Below are positions 7,524-17,886 of a stretch of DNA of 56,494 bases, piece after piece. The DNA comes from Acidobacteriota bacterium. GTDB lineage: Bacteria > Acidobacteriota > Terriglobia > Bryobacterales > UBA6623. How positions within the stretch are numbered: the first letter of the stretch is position 1; each line of letters begins with the position of its first letter. Made by a program: the position numbers and the translations under genes. Under the pieces are notes generated by a model, which ran no database searches, was not told the DNA's origin, and worked only from the letters and a program-made list of their open reading frames with translations. The stretch covers positions 1 through 56,494 of the forward strand of contig JAQBUE010000007.1 of NCBI GenBank assembly GCA_027624045.1. Reading direction: 5' to 3'.

Positions 7524-8637
7524 GGTGCGGCAGGAAGCCCGCCCGCTGCGCATCCTCGTCGTTCGCCTGAGTGCTATGGGCGACGTTCTGCACGCCCTGC
7601 CTGCTGTTGCCCGATTGAAGCAGGCCCTGCCGCGTCTAGAGGTGACCTGGGCGGTTCACGAACGTTGGAGCGCCCTGCTGCAGGATAATCCATGCGTCGA
7701 CCGGGTCATCGCGCTTCCCCTGGGGCGCTGGCGAGCCGCGCCTTTCGGGCGCGCGACATGGCGTGAGATCCGCGACTGCCGGGCGTTGCTCAGAGAGCAT
7801 CGCTTTGACGCCACGATCGACTTTCAGGGACTCGTGAAGTCGGCGGTCGTCACCTTTTTCAGCCGCGCCGACAGGGTTTTCGGATTTCCAGGGAAAGAGA
7901 TTCGCGAGCCGATCGCCGCATCGTTCTATTCGAATCGCGTGTCATCGTCGAAACCGCATGTCATCGAAAAGAATCTGGACTTGGCCCACGCGGTGATCGA
8001 AAGTTTGCAGGCGGGATGGGATGCGCGGGGCGTCGCGGCCCGCGATTCGGTTCAGGTTCCCTTGCCGGCCGGCACACCCGAAGCGCACCTGCCGCCTGAG
8101 GACTTTGTCCTCACGAGCCCCTTCGCCGGCTGGAAGGCCAAGGAATGGCCGCCGGAGTACTTTGCCGAACTGGCGGCGACGCTGTATCGCGAAACAGGCC
8201 TGCCGCTCGTGATTGATTGCGCCCCCGGGCAAGAGCAAGAGGCGCGCTGGATCGTCGGCCAAGCTCCGCCGGATGCCTGCCGGCTGCACGCATCGTCGCT
8301 GGAAGGGCTCATAGCGGCGACGCGCCGCGCCCGGGCCGTGATCGGTGTCGATAGCGGCCCGGGCCATCTGGCCGCCGCGCTGGGGCGCCCGGGTGTCGCG
8401 ATTTACGGACCCACCGACCCGGCGCGCAATGGCCCGTATGCGTCGACATTCAAGGTGCTTCGCGATGACGCCGCCGTTACCAGTTACAAACACGAGGATC
8501 GAGTGACCGCCGCGATGCGCGCCATCCGCCCCGCTGACGTTTGGAACGTTCTCGGGCCTATACTGAAGCCCAAGAACGCGCCTGACACGGGGCACGCCGA
8601 TGCCCGCCGGCCGCTACGTGCCGCGGGCATACCTTAG
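7492..8637 (+). CDS. Glycosyltransferase family 9, heptosyltransferase I-like
   Basis: The 381-residue GT-B enzyme begins RILVVRLSAMGDVLHALPAV, the hallmark of WaaC/WaaF, which add heptose to the lipid A-Kdo core on the cytoplasmic face of the inner membrane. The C-terminal half has SPFAGWKAKEWPPEYFAEL, IGVDSGPGHLAAALGRPGV and YGPTDPARNGPY, where ADP-heptose binds. ATG 7492 overlaps the upstream gene by 32 bases; GTG 7525, in the same frame and just after the upstream stop, is equally possible. It resembles WaaC more than WaaF. Its pairing with an RfaE2-like protein supports an outer-membrane lipopolysaccharide role. Confidence 0.85.
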   Translation: MKSYGDTGANRVRQEARPLRILVVRLSAMGDVLHALPAVARLKQALPRLEVTWAVHERWSALLQDNPCVDRVIALPLGRWRAAPFGRATWREIRDCRALLREHRFDATIDFQGLVKSAVVTFFSRADRVFGFPGKEIREPIAASFYSNRVSSSKPHVIEKNLDLAHAVIESLQAGWDARGVAARDSVQVPLPAGTPEAHLPPEDFVLTSPFAGWKAKEWPPEYFAELAATLYRETGLPLVIDCAPGQEQEARWIVGQAPPDACRLHASSLEGLIAATRRARAVIGVDSGPGHLAAALGRPGVAIYGPTDPARNGPYASTFKVLRDDAAVTSYKHEDRVTAAMRAIRPADVWNVLGPILKPKNAPDTGHADARRPLRAAGIP

Positions 8638-8688
8638 ATTCGTCGGCCTGTCTGGTGCGGCTTTCCAATAGGAGAAACACCGAATATC

Positions 8689-9792
8689 ATGCGCCTCCGA
8701 TCGATCCCGCTAGGGCTCATCTTGATCTTCACCCTGCACGCTGCCGTGTCCGCCGGCTTGGCGCAGGACAATCTTCGACCGCTTGCGGCTAACGAGGCCG
8801 CCAAACTCTACGACGAGATCGGAGACCACATGGAAGCCACGGCGATGGCCGCGCCCGAGTTGTCGCGAGCCGGCGCGCCTTTGCGGGAAAACGTACGGCA
8901 GTCGGCGGAACTGCTGCAAGTCGGCTCGACGCGCGAGAACCTGGGCGTGATGTACACGCTGCTGCAGAACGCCAAGGTGTACGTCCAAATCGCCGAGGCC
9001 ATTCCCCGCGCGAATCCATTTAGCGAAGAGATTGAACGCCAGTTAGGCCAACTTAGAATTGCTCTCGGCAAGGTTGAGCGGCACTTCCGCGCGTTGATGG
9101 CAGTGACGGAACGACGTCTTCGTGAACCGGACCGCGATAATCTGGCGCGCTACGCCGAAGCCAACGGCTCGCTCGGCCCGCCGAATCCCGAAGACCCGCG
9201 TGTGGTCTTCTTGGGGGATTCGATCACTGATGGTTGGCCGCTTAATCAGTATTTTCCCGGCCGCCCGTATGTGAATCGTGGGATCGGGGGCCAGATCACT
9301 TCGCAGATGCTGGGGCGGATGAAGGCTGACGTAATCGATCTGAAGCCCAGCGTCATGGTCGTGCTTGCCGGCACGAACGATATCGCGCGCGGTATCTCGA
9401 AAGAAGCAATCGAGGGCAACCTGTCGATGATTGCCGACCTGGCGGTGGCGCATGGCATCACTCCTGTGTTCGCGTCAATCCTGCCCATCAGCGACCACCA
9501 CAACGATACGGACCCTAACTATTTGCGCTCGGCCGCGAGGCCTCCGGGTACGATTCTCGAACTCAATAAATGGATTGTCGAGATGTGCCGCGCGCGGGGA
9601 TTCGTGTACCTCGACTACTTCGCGAAGACGGTTGACGCGAACGGCTATCTGCGGGCTGAGCTGGCTGACGACGGGTTGCACCCAAATACGCAGGGTTACG
9701 GCGTGATGACCCCTTTGGTTCACGAAGCGATCGTGCAGGCGTTCTCATCGCGAAAAGCAGCGCCGAAGGCGAAGCGCTTCGGGATTTTCTGA
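8689..9792 (+). CDS. Secreted SGNH/GDSL hydrolase
   Basis: The 367-residue protein has a signal peptide (cleavage near SAGLAQ) and a helical N-terminal region of about 140 residues before the hydrolase domain. The domain shows all four blocks: FLGDSITDGW with Ser178, RGIGGQIT with Gly, AGTNDIARG with Asn, and DGLHPNTQGY with Asp328 and His331. SGNH enzymes deacylate lipids or polysaccharides; the closest style is platelet-activating-factor acetylhydrolase-like or carbohydrate acetyl esterase. The long helical N-terminal extension is less usual. It is transcribed alone, with AGGAG 11 bases before ATG 8689, and is followed by a 189-bp inverted-repeat element. Confidence 0.85.
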   Translation: MRLRSIPLGLILIFTLHAAVSAGLAQDNLRPLAANEAAKLYDEIGDHMEATAMAAPELSRAGAPLRENVRQSAELLQVGSTRENLGVMYTLLQNAKVYVQIAEAIPRANPFSEEIERQLGQLRIALGKVERHFRALMAVTERRLREPDRDNLARYAEANGSLGPPNPEDPRVVFLGDSITDGWPLNQYFPGRPYVNRGIGGQITSQMLGRMKADVIDLKPSVMVVLAGTNDIARGISKEAIEGNLSMIADLAVAHGITPVFASILPISDHHNDTDPNYLRSAARPPGTILELNKWIVEMCRARGFVYLDYFAKTVDANGYLRAELADDGLHPNTQGYGVMTPLVHEAIVQAFSSRKAAPKAKRFGIF

Positions 9793-9801
9793 TCGTTCGC
9801 C

Positions 9802-9990
9802 GGGCTGGCCCGCGTTTCTCACCACCTAACGGTCGAAGCACGCGACAGGCCCGCCACTACTTCGTTGCGCTTGCTCGCCGTGCTCACTGTACTGTTCAAG
9901 TACACCTCCGCTCGCCAAGCGGCGCGCGCCTCGTACTGACGACCCTCTCACGCACTTCGCCTCGCCACGTGGTGAGAAATGCGGGCTAGC
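9802..9990. repeat. 189-bp element with 22-bp terminal inverted repeats
   Basis: GGCTGGCCCGCGTTTCTCACCAC near 9803-9825 is matched in inverted orientation by GTGGTGAGAAATGCGGGCTAGC at 9969-9990, with two mismatches over 22 bases. The 143-base interior has further hairpins, for example TGTACT/AGTACA at 9888-9904 and CCGC/GCGG around 9908-9922. There is no ORF of note. The whole could form a long cruciform or a highly folded RNA. This looks like a non-autonomous (MITE-like) or dispersed intergenic repeat and could also serve as a transcription barrier after the SGNH gene. Confidence 0.65.
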
Positions 9991-10026
9991 TGGAAAGCTG
10001 TTTGGCAGTGACGTTAAACTGGCGGT

Positions 10027-10554
10027 GTGAGCCTCGTTGCACCTTCACTTCAGCCGGGCGCGTGGGCGCCTGATTTTGCGTTACCGGATTCGGAAGGCCG
10101 ACTGCACTCGCTCACCGAACTCAACCCCGGCGGGCTCGTCTGGCTTACCTTCTTTAAGATCTCTTGCCCCACCTGCCAGTCGAGCTTGCACTTTATCGAT
10201 CGGTTCAACAGGAAGTTAGCCTCAGTGAACGCGCGAGTCTGGACGATATCGCAGGACCCTCCTGATCACACGCGCATGTTTAACAAGGAGTTTGAGATCG
10301 AGCTTGCTTGTCTGTTTGATTCCGAGGATGAGGGGTTCGCCGCGTCGGAGGCCTACGGACTGGTGTACGTCCCTACAACGTATCTGATCGAGCCCGACAA
10401 CCGCATCGCGCAAGTCTCGGTTGGCTGGGACCGGGCGGAGTTCGAGAACATGGCGCGGACGTTCGCCACCGCCGCCGGAATCCCCAACCTCATGCTTTTC
10501 GACGACGACGAGCATGTCGACGAGATCCGGCTCGGCTGCGCGTCTAAGAACTAA
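10027..10554 (+). CDS. Peroxiredoxin/TlpA-like redoxin
   Basis: The 175-residue product has the AhpC/TSA-Redoxin fold: APDFALPDSEGRLHSLTEL (about 14-32), FFKISCPTCQSS with Cys47 and Cys50, DPPDHTRMF, and cis-Pro region YVPTTYLI. The CPTC pair is thioredoxin-like rather than the single peroxidatic Cys of a classic peroxiredoxin. There is no signal peptide, so it should act in the cytoplasm as a thiol reductase or bacterioferritin-comigratory-type peroxidase. GTG 10027 is the first plausible start. It stands 59 bases ahead of the CPBP protease gene and may share its transcript. Confidence 0.75.
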   Translation: MSLVAPSLQPGAWAPDFALPDSEGRLHSLTELNPGGLVWLTFFKISCPTCQSSLHFIDRFNRKLASVNARVWTISQDPPDHTRMFNKEFEIELACLFDSEDEGFAASEAYGLVYVPTTYLIEPDNRIAQVSVGWDRAEFENMARTFATAAGIPNLMLFDDDEHVDEIRLGCASKN

Positions 10555-10613
10555 TGACTAAGAACTAGCAGGGTGCCAGCCGGTTACCGTCGAAACGAGT
10601 CACCTGAGAAACG

Positions 10614-11515
10614 ATGCTTCCCGAACCAGTGACGAGTTTGCCGGATGAGAGTTCGCCCACTCGCCGCTTCGTGTCGGCTGTGGGGCAGGCGACCGCCTTC
10701 GCGGTGCTGACGGTTGTTCTGTGGTGGCTTTGCGCGTGGTTGATCCACGATCAGCCGTGGGTTGAGAACGAGCTGATTATCTCAGTCCTGTCGCTTACCC
10801 CGGCTGTCTGCGGGGTGACGGCGTTTTTCCTGTTTGTGGGCCGCCGCTATTCGTGGGAGGATCTCGGCCTGGCCGTCTCGTTGCGCGGACTGGGGGAACT
10901 GGGTGGCGGAGTATTGGGTGGAGTGGCTATTGCTCTGAGCGTTGTCGGCACGCTGTGGGGTCTGGGCTTGCTTGCCGTCGCCGAGCCGGATACGGTCATC
11001 GCCGGTTTCGTTGCCCGGGGAACATGGGAGCCGGGGTGGAGCTACGCCATCGTGATCCTATTTCTGGGGTCGGCGGCGGAGGAGCTTCTTTTTCGTGGCT
11101 ACGCGCTGCAACAGCTGATGCGTGCATCGAACGTCTGGGTGGCCGTGATCGGAACCTCGATTCTGTTCGGCCTGCTGCATGCGAGTAATCCCGGCGCGTC
11201 TAGGATCGGGCTCATCAATACCGCGCTTTTCGGCTGCCTTTTCGGTTTTCTACTCGTTCGGACACGTTCGCTGGCTATACCGATCGGCGTCCACTTCGGG
11301 TGGAACTTCACGCTTGTCGCTATCGGCGTCAACGTCAGTGGCATTAGAATCAAACTAGCTGATATGACGCTGGATGCCGCGGGACCGGCTGTGTGGAGCG
11401 GCGGCGCCTACGGACCGGAAGCGAGCCTGATTACAAGCTTGGCGGTTCCGGCGGTGATTTGCGCGGTGCTCTGCCTTCCGCGAAGAGCGAATTCGGGGCC
11501 AAGACTATGGGACTG

Positions 11516-11516
<1 letters not shown>
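10614..11516 (+). CDS. CPBP family intramembrane metalloprotease
   Basis: The 300-residue protein has about eight membrane segments and the CAAX protease/bacteriocin-processing (CPBP, Abi) motifs: EELLFRGYAL with Glu156, Glu157 and Arg161, FGLLHASNP with His189, and GVHFGWNF with His227 and Asn231. These residues form the catalytic site of Rce1-type glutamic/metal proteases. Its substrate is unknown. Its TGA overlaps the ATG of the next gene (TGATG at 11514-11518), indicating translational coupling, so the following secreted protein is a good candidate partner. Confidence 0.85.
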
Positions 11517-13368
<1,852 letters not shown>

Positions 13369-13377
13369 GCGGCGGGC

Positions 13378-14565
13378 ATGCCGTATCGAACCATCCGCGA
13401 TCTTGATCTCGCCGGCAAGCGCGTCTTCCTGCGGGTCGACTTCAACGTGCCCCTTGATGCAGAGGGCAAACACATTAGCAGCGACACGCGCATCAGGGCG
13501 GCGCTGCCGACGGTGCGTCAAATCCTCGATAGCGGCGCTTCCTTGATTCTGGCTTCGCACCTTGGCCGGCCGAAGGGTAAACCGAACCCCAAGATGAGCC
13601 TGGGGCCGATCGCCGTCCGCTTATCAGAGCTGCTCGGGCGGCCGGTTAGAATGCTGCCCCGCGGTACGGGTGACGAGGTTACGGCCGATCAGACGGTCCT
13701 TGCGCCGGGAGATGTCGTGTTGCTCGAAAACCTGCGTTTCCATGCGGGGGAAGAAGCGAACGATCCGAACTTCGCGCGGGCCCTGGCGTCGCTGTGTGAT
13801 GTCTATGTGAACGATGCTTTCGGCGCCGCTCACCGGGCGCATGCCTCGACAGCGGGGATCGTAGAGTACGTCTCTGAATGCGCCGCCGGGCTGCTGATGG
13901 AGAAGGAGTTGAAGTACTTGTCGATGGCGGTTCGCGAGCCGCCTCACCCTTACATCGCGATCATCGGCGGCGCGAAGATCTCGGGGAAGATCGACGTGAT
14001 TCGTAACCTGCTTCAGGTCGCCGACCGCGTGCTGATCGGCGGAGCGATGACCTACACGTTCCTGAAGTCTCAGAGCGTACCCGTGGGCGATTCGCTGGTT
14101 GAGGACGAGAAGCTCGATCTGGCGGCGGAGTTGCTTGCAACGGCGGGCTCGCGTTTAATGCTCCCGACGGATCATCTGATTGCGCGGGAACTCGCGGCGG
14201 ACTCGGAGACCAAGACGGTTGACGGATCGGGCGAACCGATTCCTGACGGCTGGAAGGCTCTGGATATCGGACCGGCGACGATCGCCACCTATCAAGATGA
14301 GATTGCAAAAGCCAAGATGATCGTCTGGAATGGTCCGATGGGAGCTTTTGAGGTCGAGCCGTTCGCGCACGGGACGATCGAGATCGCGAAGGCGGTCGCC
14401 GCGTCCGGTGCAACGTCGATCGTGGGAGGCGGGGACTCGGAGAAGGCGATCCAGATCGCGGGCGTGGGCGCGCGCATTACCCATATATCAACGGGCGGGG
14501 GAGCGTCCCTGGAGTTTCTTGCAGGCGAGCGGTTGCCGGGTGTCGAAGCGCTGGGTGGTCTATGA
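13378..14565 (+). CDS. pgk: Phosphoglycerate kinase
   Basis: The 395-residue cytoplasmic enzyme makes ATP from 1,3-bisphosphoglycerate. Signature segments are KRVFLRVDFNVPLD near residue 14, LASHLGRPKGK, LLENLRFHAGEEAN, YVNDAFGAAHRAHAST, IIGGAKISGKIDVI in the hinge region, VWNGPMGAFEVEPFAHGT, and the C-terminal SIVGGGDSE with STGGGASLEFL. It is intact and of normal length. It forms an operon with gap and ends 9 bases from the convergent feoB stop; no terminator hairpin fits in that gap. Confidence 0.97.
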   Translation: MPYRTIRDLDLAGKRVFLRVDFNVPLDAEGKHISSDTRIRAALPTVRQILDSGASLILASHLGRPKGKPNPKMSLGPIAVRLSELLGRPVRMLPRGTGDEVTADQTVLAPGDVVLLENLRFHAGEEANDPNFARALASLCDVYVNDAFGAAHRAHASTAGIVEYVSECAAGLLMEKELKYLSMAVREPPHPYIAIIGGAKISGKIDVIRNLLQVADRVLIGGAMTYTFLKSQSVPVGDSLVEDEKLDLAAELLATAGSRLMLPTDHLIARELAADSETKTVDGSGEPIPDGWKALDIGPATIATYQDEIAKAKMIVWNGPMGAFEVEPFAHGTIEIAKAVAASGATSIVGGGDSEKAIQIAGVGARITHISTGGGASLEFLAGERLPGVEALGGL

Positions 14566-14573
14566 CGACCTGT

Positions 14574-16448
14574 TCAAGACAATAATTGATACGCCCCAAA
14601 CGCACAGACGTAGCCCATCGCCGTCATGTAGACGAACTGGATGATGGCCCACTTCCAGCCGCCCGTCTCGCGGCGCACCACGGCGACGGTCGACATGCAC
14701 TGCATCGCGAAGGCAAAGTAGATGAGCAGGGCCACGGCTCCGGCAAGAGTTAGGTCCGACTGCAAGGCGCTTTGGAGTTCGACGGAGTGTTCACTGGCTT
14801 CCATGCCGTAGATGGTCCCCAGCGTACCGACGATTACCTCGCGGGCCGCGAGCGAGGTTAGCAGGCCGATCGCGATCCGCCAGTTGAAACCGAGCGGCGC
14901 GACGATGGGCTCGATCGTGCGTCCGATCGTTCCAACCACACTATCGGCGATGGCGGGTGGCTGACCGTTCTCCAGGGGAACGCTGGCCAGCAGCCAGAGT
15001 ACGACGGTTGTCAGCAAGATCACCGTGCCGGCCCGCCGCAGGAAGATCTTGGCGCGGTCCAGCAAGCGCAGGCCGATCGAACGCACGGTCGGCATGCGGT
15101 AAGGAGGCATTTCGAGCATGAAGGGCGTGCGCGCGCTCTTGAGAACCGAGGATTTCAAGACGCGCGCTGTCGCGACCGCCGCCAGAAAGCCGAGCGCGTA
15201 GAGGCCGATCAGCATCGCCGCCTGCGCGCCGAGGAACGGGCCGAGAACCTGCTGCTCCGCCGGGATGAAGGCGGCAATGAGCAGGGTATAGACCGGCAGC
15301 CGCGCTGAACACGTCATGAACGGCGCAATCAAGATGGTGGCCATGCGGTCGCGCTTGTTCTCGATCGTGCGGGTCGACAGGATGGCGGGGATGGCGCACG
15401 CGTAGGCGGAAATGAGCGGGATGAATGACTTGCCTTGCAGTCCCACTTTGGCCATCGTGCGGTCGGCGATGACGGCTGCCCGCGCCATATAGCCGGAATC
15501 CTCAAGGATTCCGATGAAGACGAACAACAACAGAATCTGTGGCAGGAAAATGAGAACCGAGCCGACGCCGCCCCAAACCCCTTCGATCAGCAGCGACCGG
15601 AACCAGGAATCGGGCAGCAGCGCTTCGATCCAGCCGCCGCTGGTCGCGACCAAGATCCCGACCCCATCCATCAGTGGCACAGCGGCCTTGAAGATGGTTT
15701 GAAAGACGGCGATGACGACGAAAACAAAGATCAAAGGCCCCCACACCGGATGGAGGAAAATGCCGTCGAGACGCCGCGTCCATTGCGAGGGCAGGGGAGC
15801 GCGGTAGCCAGCTTTCCGGCTTACTTCGGCTGACCACTCGCGGCAGCTGGGGATGTTCGAGATGACAGGCAGGTACACTGGGCGTGGCACGCCGAGCGCG
15901 CCTTCGAGAAATTCTTCGACCGCCGGCACACCGTCTCCGGTACGGGCGCTGATTAGGGCGACAGGGGCGCCGATTTGTTCGGCGACCGCGTCAATATCGA
16001 GGGTGCCGCCGCGGCTCTTGAGATCATCGGCCATGTTCAGCACCACGAGTGTAGGCAGCCCAAGGCTGAGGATTGGCGCGGCGAGTGTCAGTTGGCGGCC
16101 GAGGTTGGTGACGTCAACGATCAGAATCACGGCGTCGGGTTTTGGCACATCGGCCATGCGGCCCGTGAGGACATCGTGGGTGACTTGTTCGTCCTCGGTG
16201 CGCGGTTGCAGGCTGTAGACGCCGGGAAGGTCGACAAGCAACACCTCTTGATGGCGGAGCTTGGCGCGGCCAAGTCTCTTTTCGACCGTTACGCCCGGGT
16301 AGTTGGCGACCTTCTGACGCAGGCCGGTCAGTCGGTTGAAGAGCGTGGATTTACCCGAGTTGGGCGGGCCTACAAGAGCAACGGTTCGGCCGGCGTGGGG
16401 AAGGGGCGGGGAAGTAAGAGTTGATGCCCCGCTGGCGGCGGCGCTCAC
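14574..16448 (-). CDS. feoB: Ferrous iron transport protein B
   Basis: The 624-residue inner-membrane protein has an N-terminal GTPase domain (P-loop VGPPNSGKSTLFNRLTG, G2 in NYPGVTVEK, G3 LVDLPGVYSL, G4-like NMADDLKSRG) and a C-terminal transporter with two gate domains (GLQGKSFIPLISAYACAIPAIL and LTSLAAREVIVGTLGTIYG). It imports Fe2+. The four-base overlap ATGA with feoA shows coupling. The G4 NxxD reads as Asn-Met-Ala-Asp, as in other FeoB. It is shorter than the 770-residue E. coli protein, as in many non-enteric FeoB. Confidence 0.95.
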   Translation of the reverse strand: MSAAASGASTLTSPPLPHAGRTVALVGPPNSGKSTLFNRLTGLRQKVANYPGVTVEKRLGRAKLRHQEVLLVDLPGVYSLQPRTEDEQVTHDVLTGRMADVPKPDAVILIVDVTNLGRQLTLAAPILSLGLPTLVVLNMADDLKSRGGTLDIDAVAEQIGAPVALISARTGDGVPAVEEFLEGALGVPRPVYLPVISNIPSCREWSAEVSRKAGYRAPLPSQWTRRLDGIFLHPVWGPLIFVFVVIAVFQTIFKAAVPLMDGVGILVATSGGWIEALLPDSWFRSLLIEGVWGGVGSVLIFLPQILLLFVFIGILEDSGYMARAAVIADRTMAKVGLQGKSFIPLISAYACAIPAILSTRTIENKRDRMATILIAPFMTCSARLPVYTLLIAAFIPAEQQVLGPFLGAQAAMLIGLYALGFLAAVATARVLKSSVLKSARTPFMLEMPPYRMPTVRSIGLRLLDRAKIFLRRAGTVILLTTVVLWLLASVPLENGQPPAIADSVVGTIGRTIEPIVAPLGFNWRIAIGLLTSLAAREVIVGTLGTIYGMEASEHSVELQSALQSDLTLAGAVALLIYFAFAMQCMSTVAVVRRETGGWKWAIIQFVYMTAMGYVCAFGAYQLLS

Positions 16449-16705
16449 GAGGGCTGGTCTTTCCGCACCGGGCTGACGAACATTTTTGCGGCTGTTTCCC
16501 GGCGGAGCGCTACCGCCGAGCCATCTACTTGATATACGCGCGGGTCACCGAAAGGCGCTGAGCGCGCCGGAGTGATGAGTGTGCCGGGCAGGAAGCCGAG
16601 TTCCATCAGGCGACGGGCATCGGGTTCGGGCAGATCGATCCTGTCGAGGCGGTATTCTTGGCCTTCGGCAAGATCGGCCAGGGTAGTGGGTTGTCTCCAA
16701 TGCAC
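16445..16705 (-). CDS. feoA: Ferrous iron transport protein A
   Basis: The 86-residue SH3-like protein has the FeoA pattern: LADLAEGQEYRLDRIDLPE, ARRLMELGFLPGTLI, and VDGSAVALRRETAAKMFV. FeoA is a small cytoplasmic partner needed for FeoB function. It overlaps feoB by four bases and leads the operon. A near-perfect palindrome lies about 140 bases upstream and may be the metal-responsive operator. Confidence 0.92.
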   Translation of the reverse strand: MHWRQPTTLADLAEGQEYRLDRIDLPEPDARRLMELGFLPGTLITPARSAPFGDPRVYQVDGSAVALRRETAAKMFVSPVRKDQPS

Positions 16706-16845
16706 AAGTAGAACCGTATTCAGTAGTGGGTTGTCTTGCAGTCGTCCTTGATGAAGATAGGAGCTTTGCGCATTGGGTTACAGGTTCGCAATAGGTTTGG
16801 CGTTGCCGTCCAGCTGAAACGTTCTTGCCGAGACTGCTTCGCTAG

Positions 16846-16862
16846 TTGAAACTCAGTTGCAA
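16846..16862 (-). promoter_or_regulatory. Candidate operator of feoAB
   Basis: TTGAAACTCAGTTGCAA is a 7-3-7 inverted repeat with one mismatch. Its A/T-rich TTGAAA...TTTCAA-like arms resemble Fur-family boxes of non-enteric bacteria. It lies in the 323-base region between divergent feoA and higB, 141 bases ahead of the feoA start. Regulator identity is inferred from the target genes only. Confidence 0.4.
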
Positions 16863-16994
16863 ACAAAATTCAGTATGCTCCGAGCTGGGCGGGCTTGTCA
16901 AGCGGGTAGCTGTGGGGCTGCTTCCTGGCGATCCCGACTCGGTTTGGATCTGGTTGCCGGGCGGCGCAACTGTTCGACGAGAAGAGATATGTTA

Positions 16995-17023
16995 TTGACA
17001 TCATATGGATTGCATATCATGAT
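16995..17023 (+). promoter_or_regulatory. Candidate higBA promoter with overlapping dyad
   Basis: TTGACA at 16995-17000 is followed at 17 bases by CATGAT, a weak -10. The spacer has ATCATATG and CATATCATGAT in inverted order, an imperfect dyad that an HTH antitoxin could bind. It is much more A/T-rich than its surroundings and lies just ahead of the toxin start. Confidence 0.4.
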
Positions 17024-17028
17024 AGAGG

Positions 17029-17412
17029 GTGGGCTGGGTTGTAGAGATTGGCGATGAGTTCAAACGGGAGTTCTTTGCGCTGCACGACGACGTGCGGACG
17101 GAGATTCTGGCGTTGACGCGCCTTCTCCAGCAATTTGGGCCGCAATTGGGTCGGCCGCGTGTCGATACGCTGAACGGCTCCCGCCACGCGAACATGAAAG
17201 AGCTGCGATTTAGTGCGGCGAAAGGCGAGTGGCGAGTGGCTTTCGCCTTCGATACCAAGCGCAAGGCCATTCTGCTTGTTGCGGGGGATAAGTCAGGTGG
17301 CGGCGAGAAGCGGCTCTATCGCGAGCTCATCCGGAAGGCGGATGAGCGTTTCGGCGCCCACTTGGCGCGGCTGAAACAGGAAGGAGATGTTGATGCCAAC
17401 GAACGTGAATGA
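17029..17412 (+). CDS. higB: HigB/RelE-family toxin (phage Gp49-like)
   Basis: The 127-residue product matches the Gp49-like/RelE-superfamily toxins: an N-terminal helix pair (DEFKREFFALHDDVRTEILALTRLL), LGRPRVDTLNGSRHANMKELRF, and the strand set GEWRVAFAFDTKRKAILLVAGDKSG with the conserved basic KRLYRELI helix. Such toxins cut mRNA at the ribosome. The gene precedes its antitoxin and overlaps it by 20 bases, which is the higBA order (toxin first). GTG 17029 is the outermost likely start; it has no well-spaced Shine-Dalgarno, so the true start could be a few codons later. Confidence 0.85.
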   Translation: MGWVVEIGDEFKREFFALHDDVRTEILALTRLLQQFGPQLGRPRVDTLNGSRHANMKELRFSAAKGEWRVAFAFDTKRKAILLVAGDKSGGGEKRLYRELIRKADERFGAHLARLKQEGDVDANERE

Positions 17413-17749
17413 CATTATCAGAAAGCTGAGCCCGGCTCAACGCGGGAAGGTTGAGGCCCGCGCCGCTCAGTTGATTGCCGAGGAGATGACCCTGCGTGAG
17501 TTGCGGCATGCACGCAAGCTCACGCAGGTCCGTGTCGCCAAGGCCCTCGGGATCACTCAGGACAGTGTTTCGCGTCTGGAGAAGCGGAGCGACCTCTTGC
17601 TGTCCACGCTGCGGAAGACCGTCGAGGCGATGGGCGGCAATCTGTCGCTGGTCGCCGAATTCCCTGACCGCGCACCGGTTGTGTTGTCAGGAATTGCCGC
17701 GGAGGACTCGGGTCCCAAGCCCCGAGGCCGAAAACGCGAGGGGGGCTAG
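17393..17749 (+). CDS. higA: HigA-like antitoxin, XRE family
   Basis: The 118-residue protein has a helix-turn-helix: MTLRELRHARKLTQVRVAKALGI then TQDSVSRLEKRSDLLLSTLR (about residues 32-75). The N-terminal 30 residues are helical and the C-terminus is a charged tail (SGPKPRGRKREGG). It should neutralise the upstream toxin and repress the operon. ATG 17393 is preferred over ATG 17387 because AAGGAG at 17381-17386 is then 6 bases away. The gene overlaps the toxin's end. Confidence 0.85.
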   Translation: MPTNVNDIIRKLSPAQRGKVEARAAQLIAEEMTLRELRHARKLTQVRVAKALGITQDSVSRLEKRSDLLLSTLRKTVEAMGGNLSLVAEFPDRAPVVLSGIAAEDSGPKPRGRKREGG

Positions 17750-17886
17750 GCTCAATACTGGTCGCTTTGGCTAACGCATTGAGCCGCGCGGGCACCGCGT
17801 GCCTGATTCGGCGGGCAGATTTAGGTTTTTGGCTTTCGCGGGACTTGGGACCCCTCCGCTAGGGTTGAATCCTGGTTTGGAGATGG

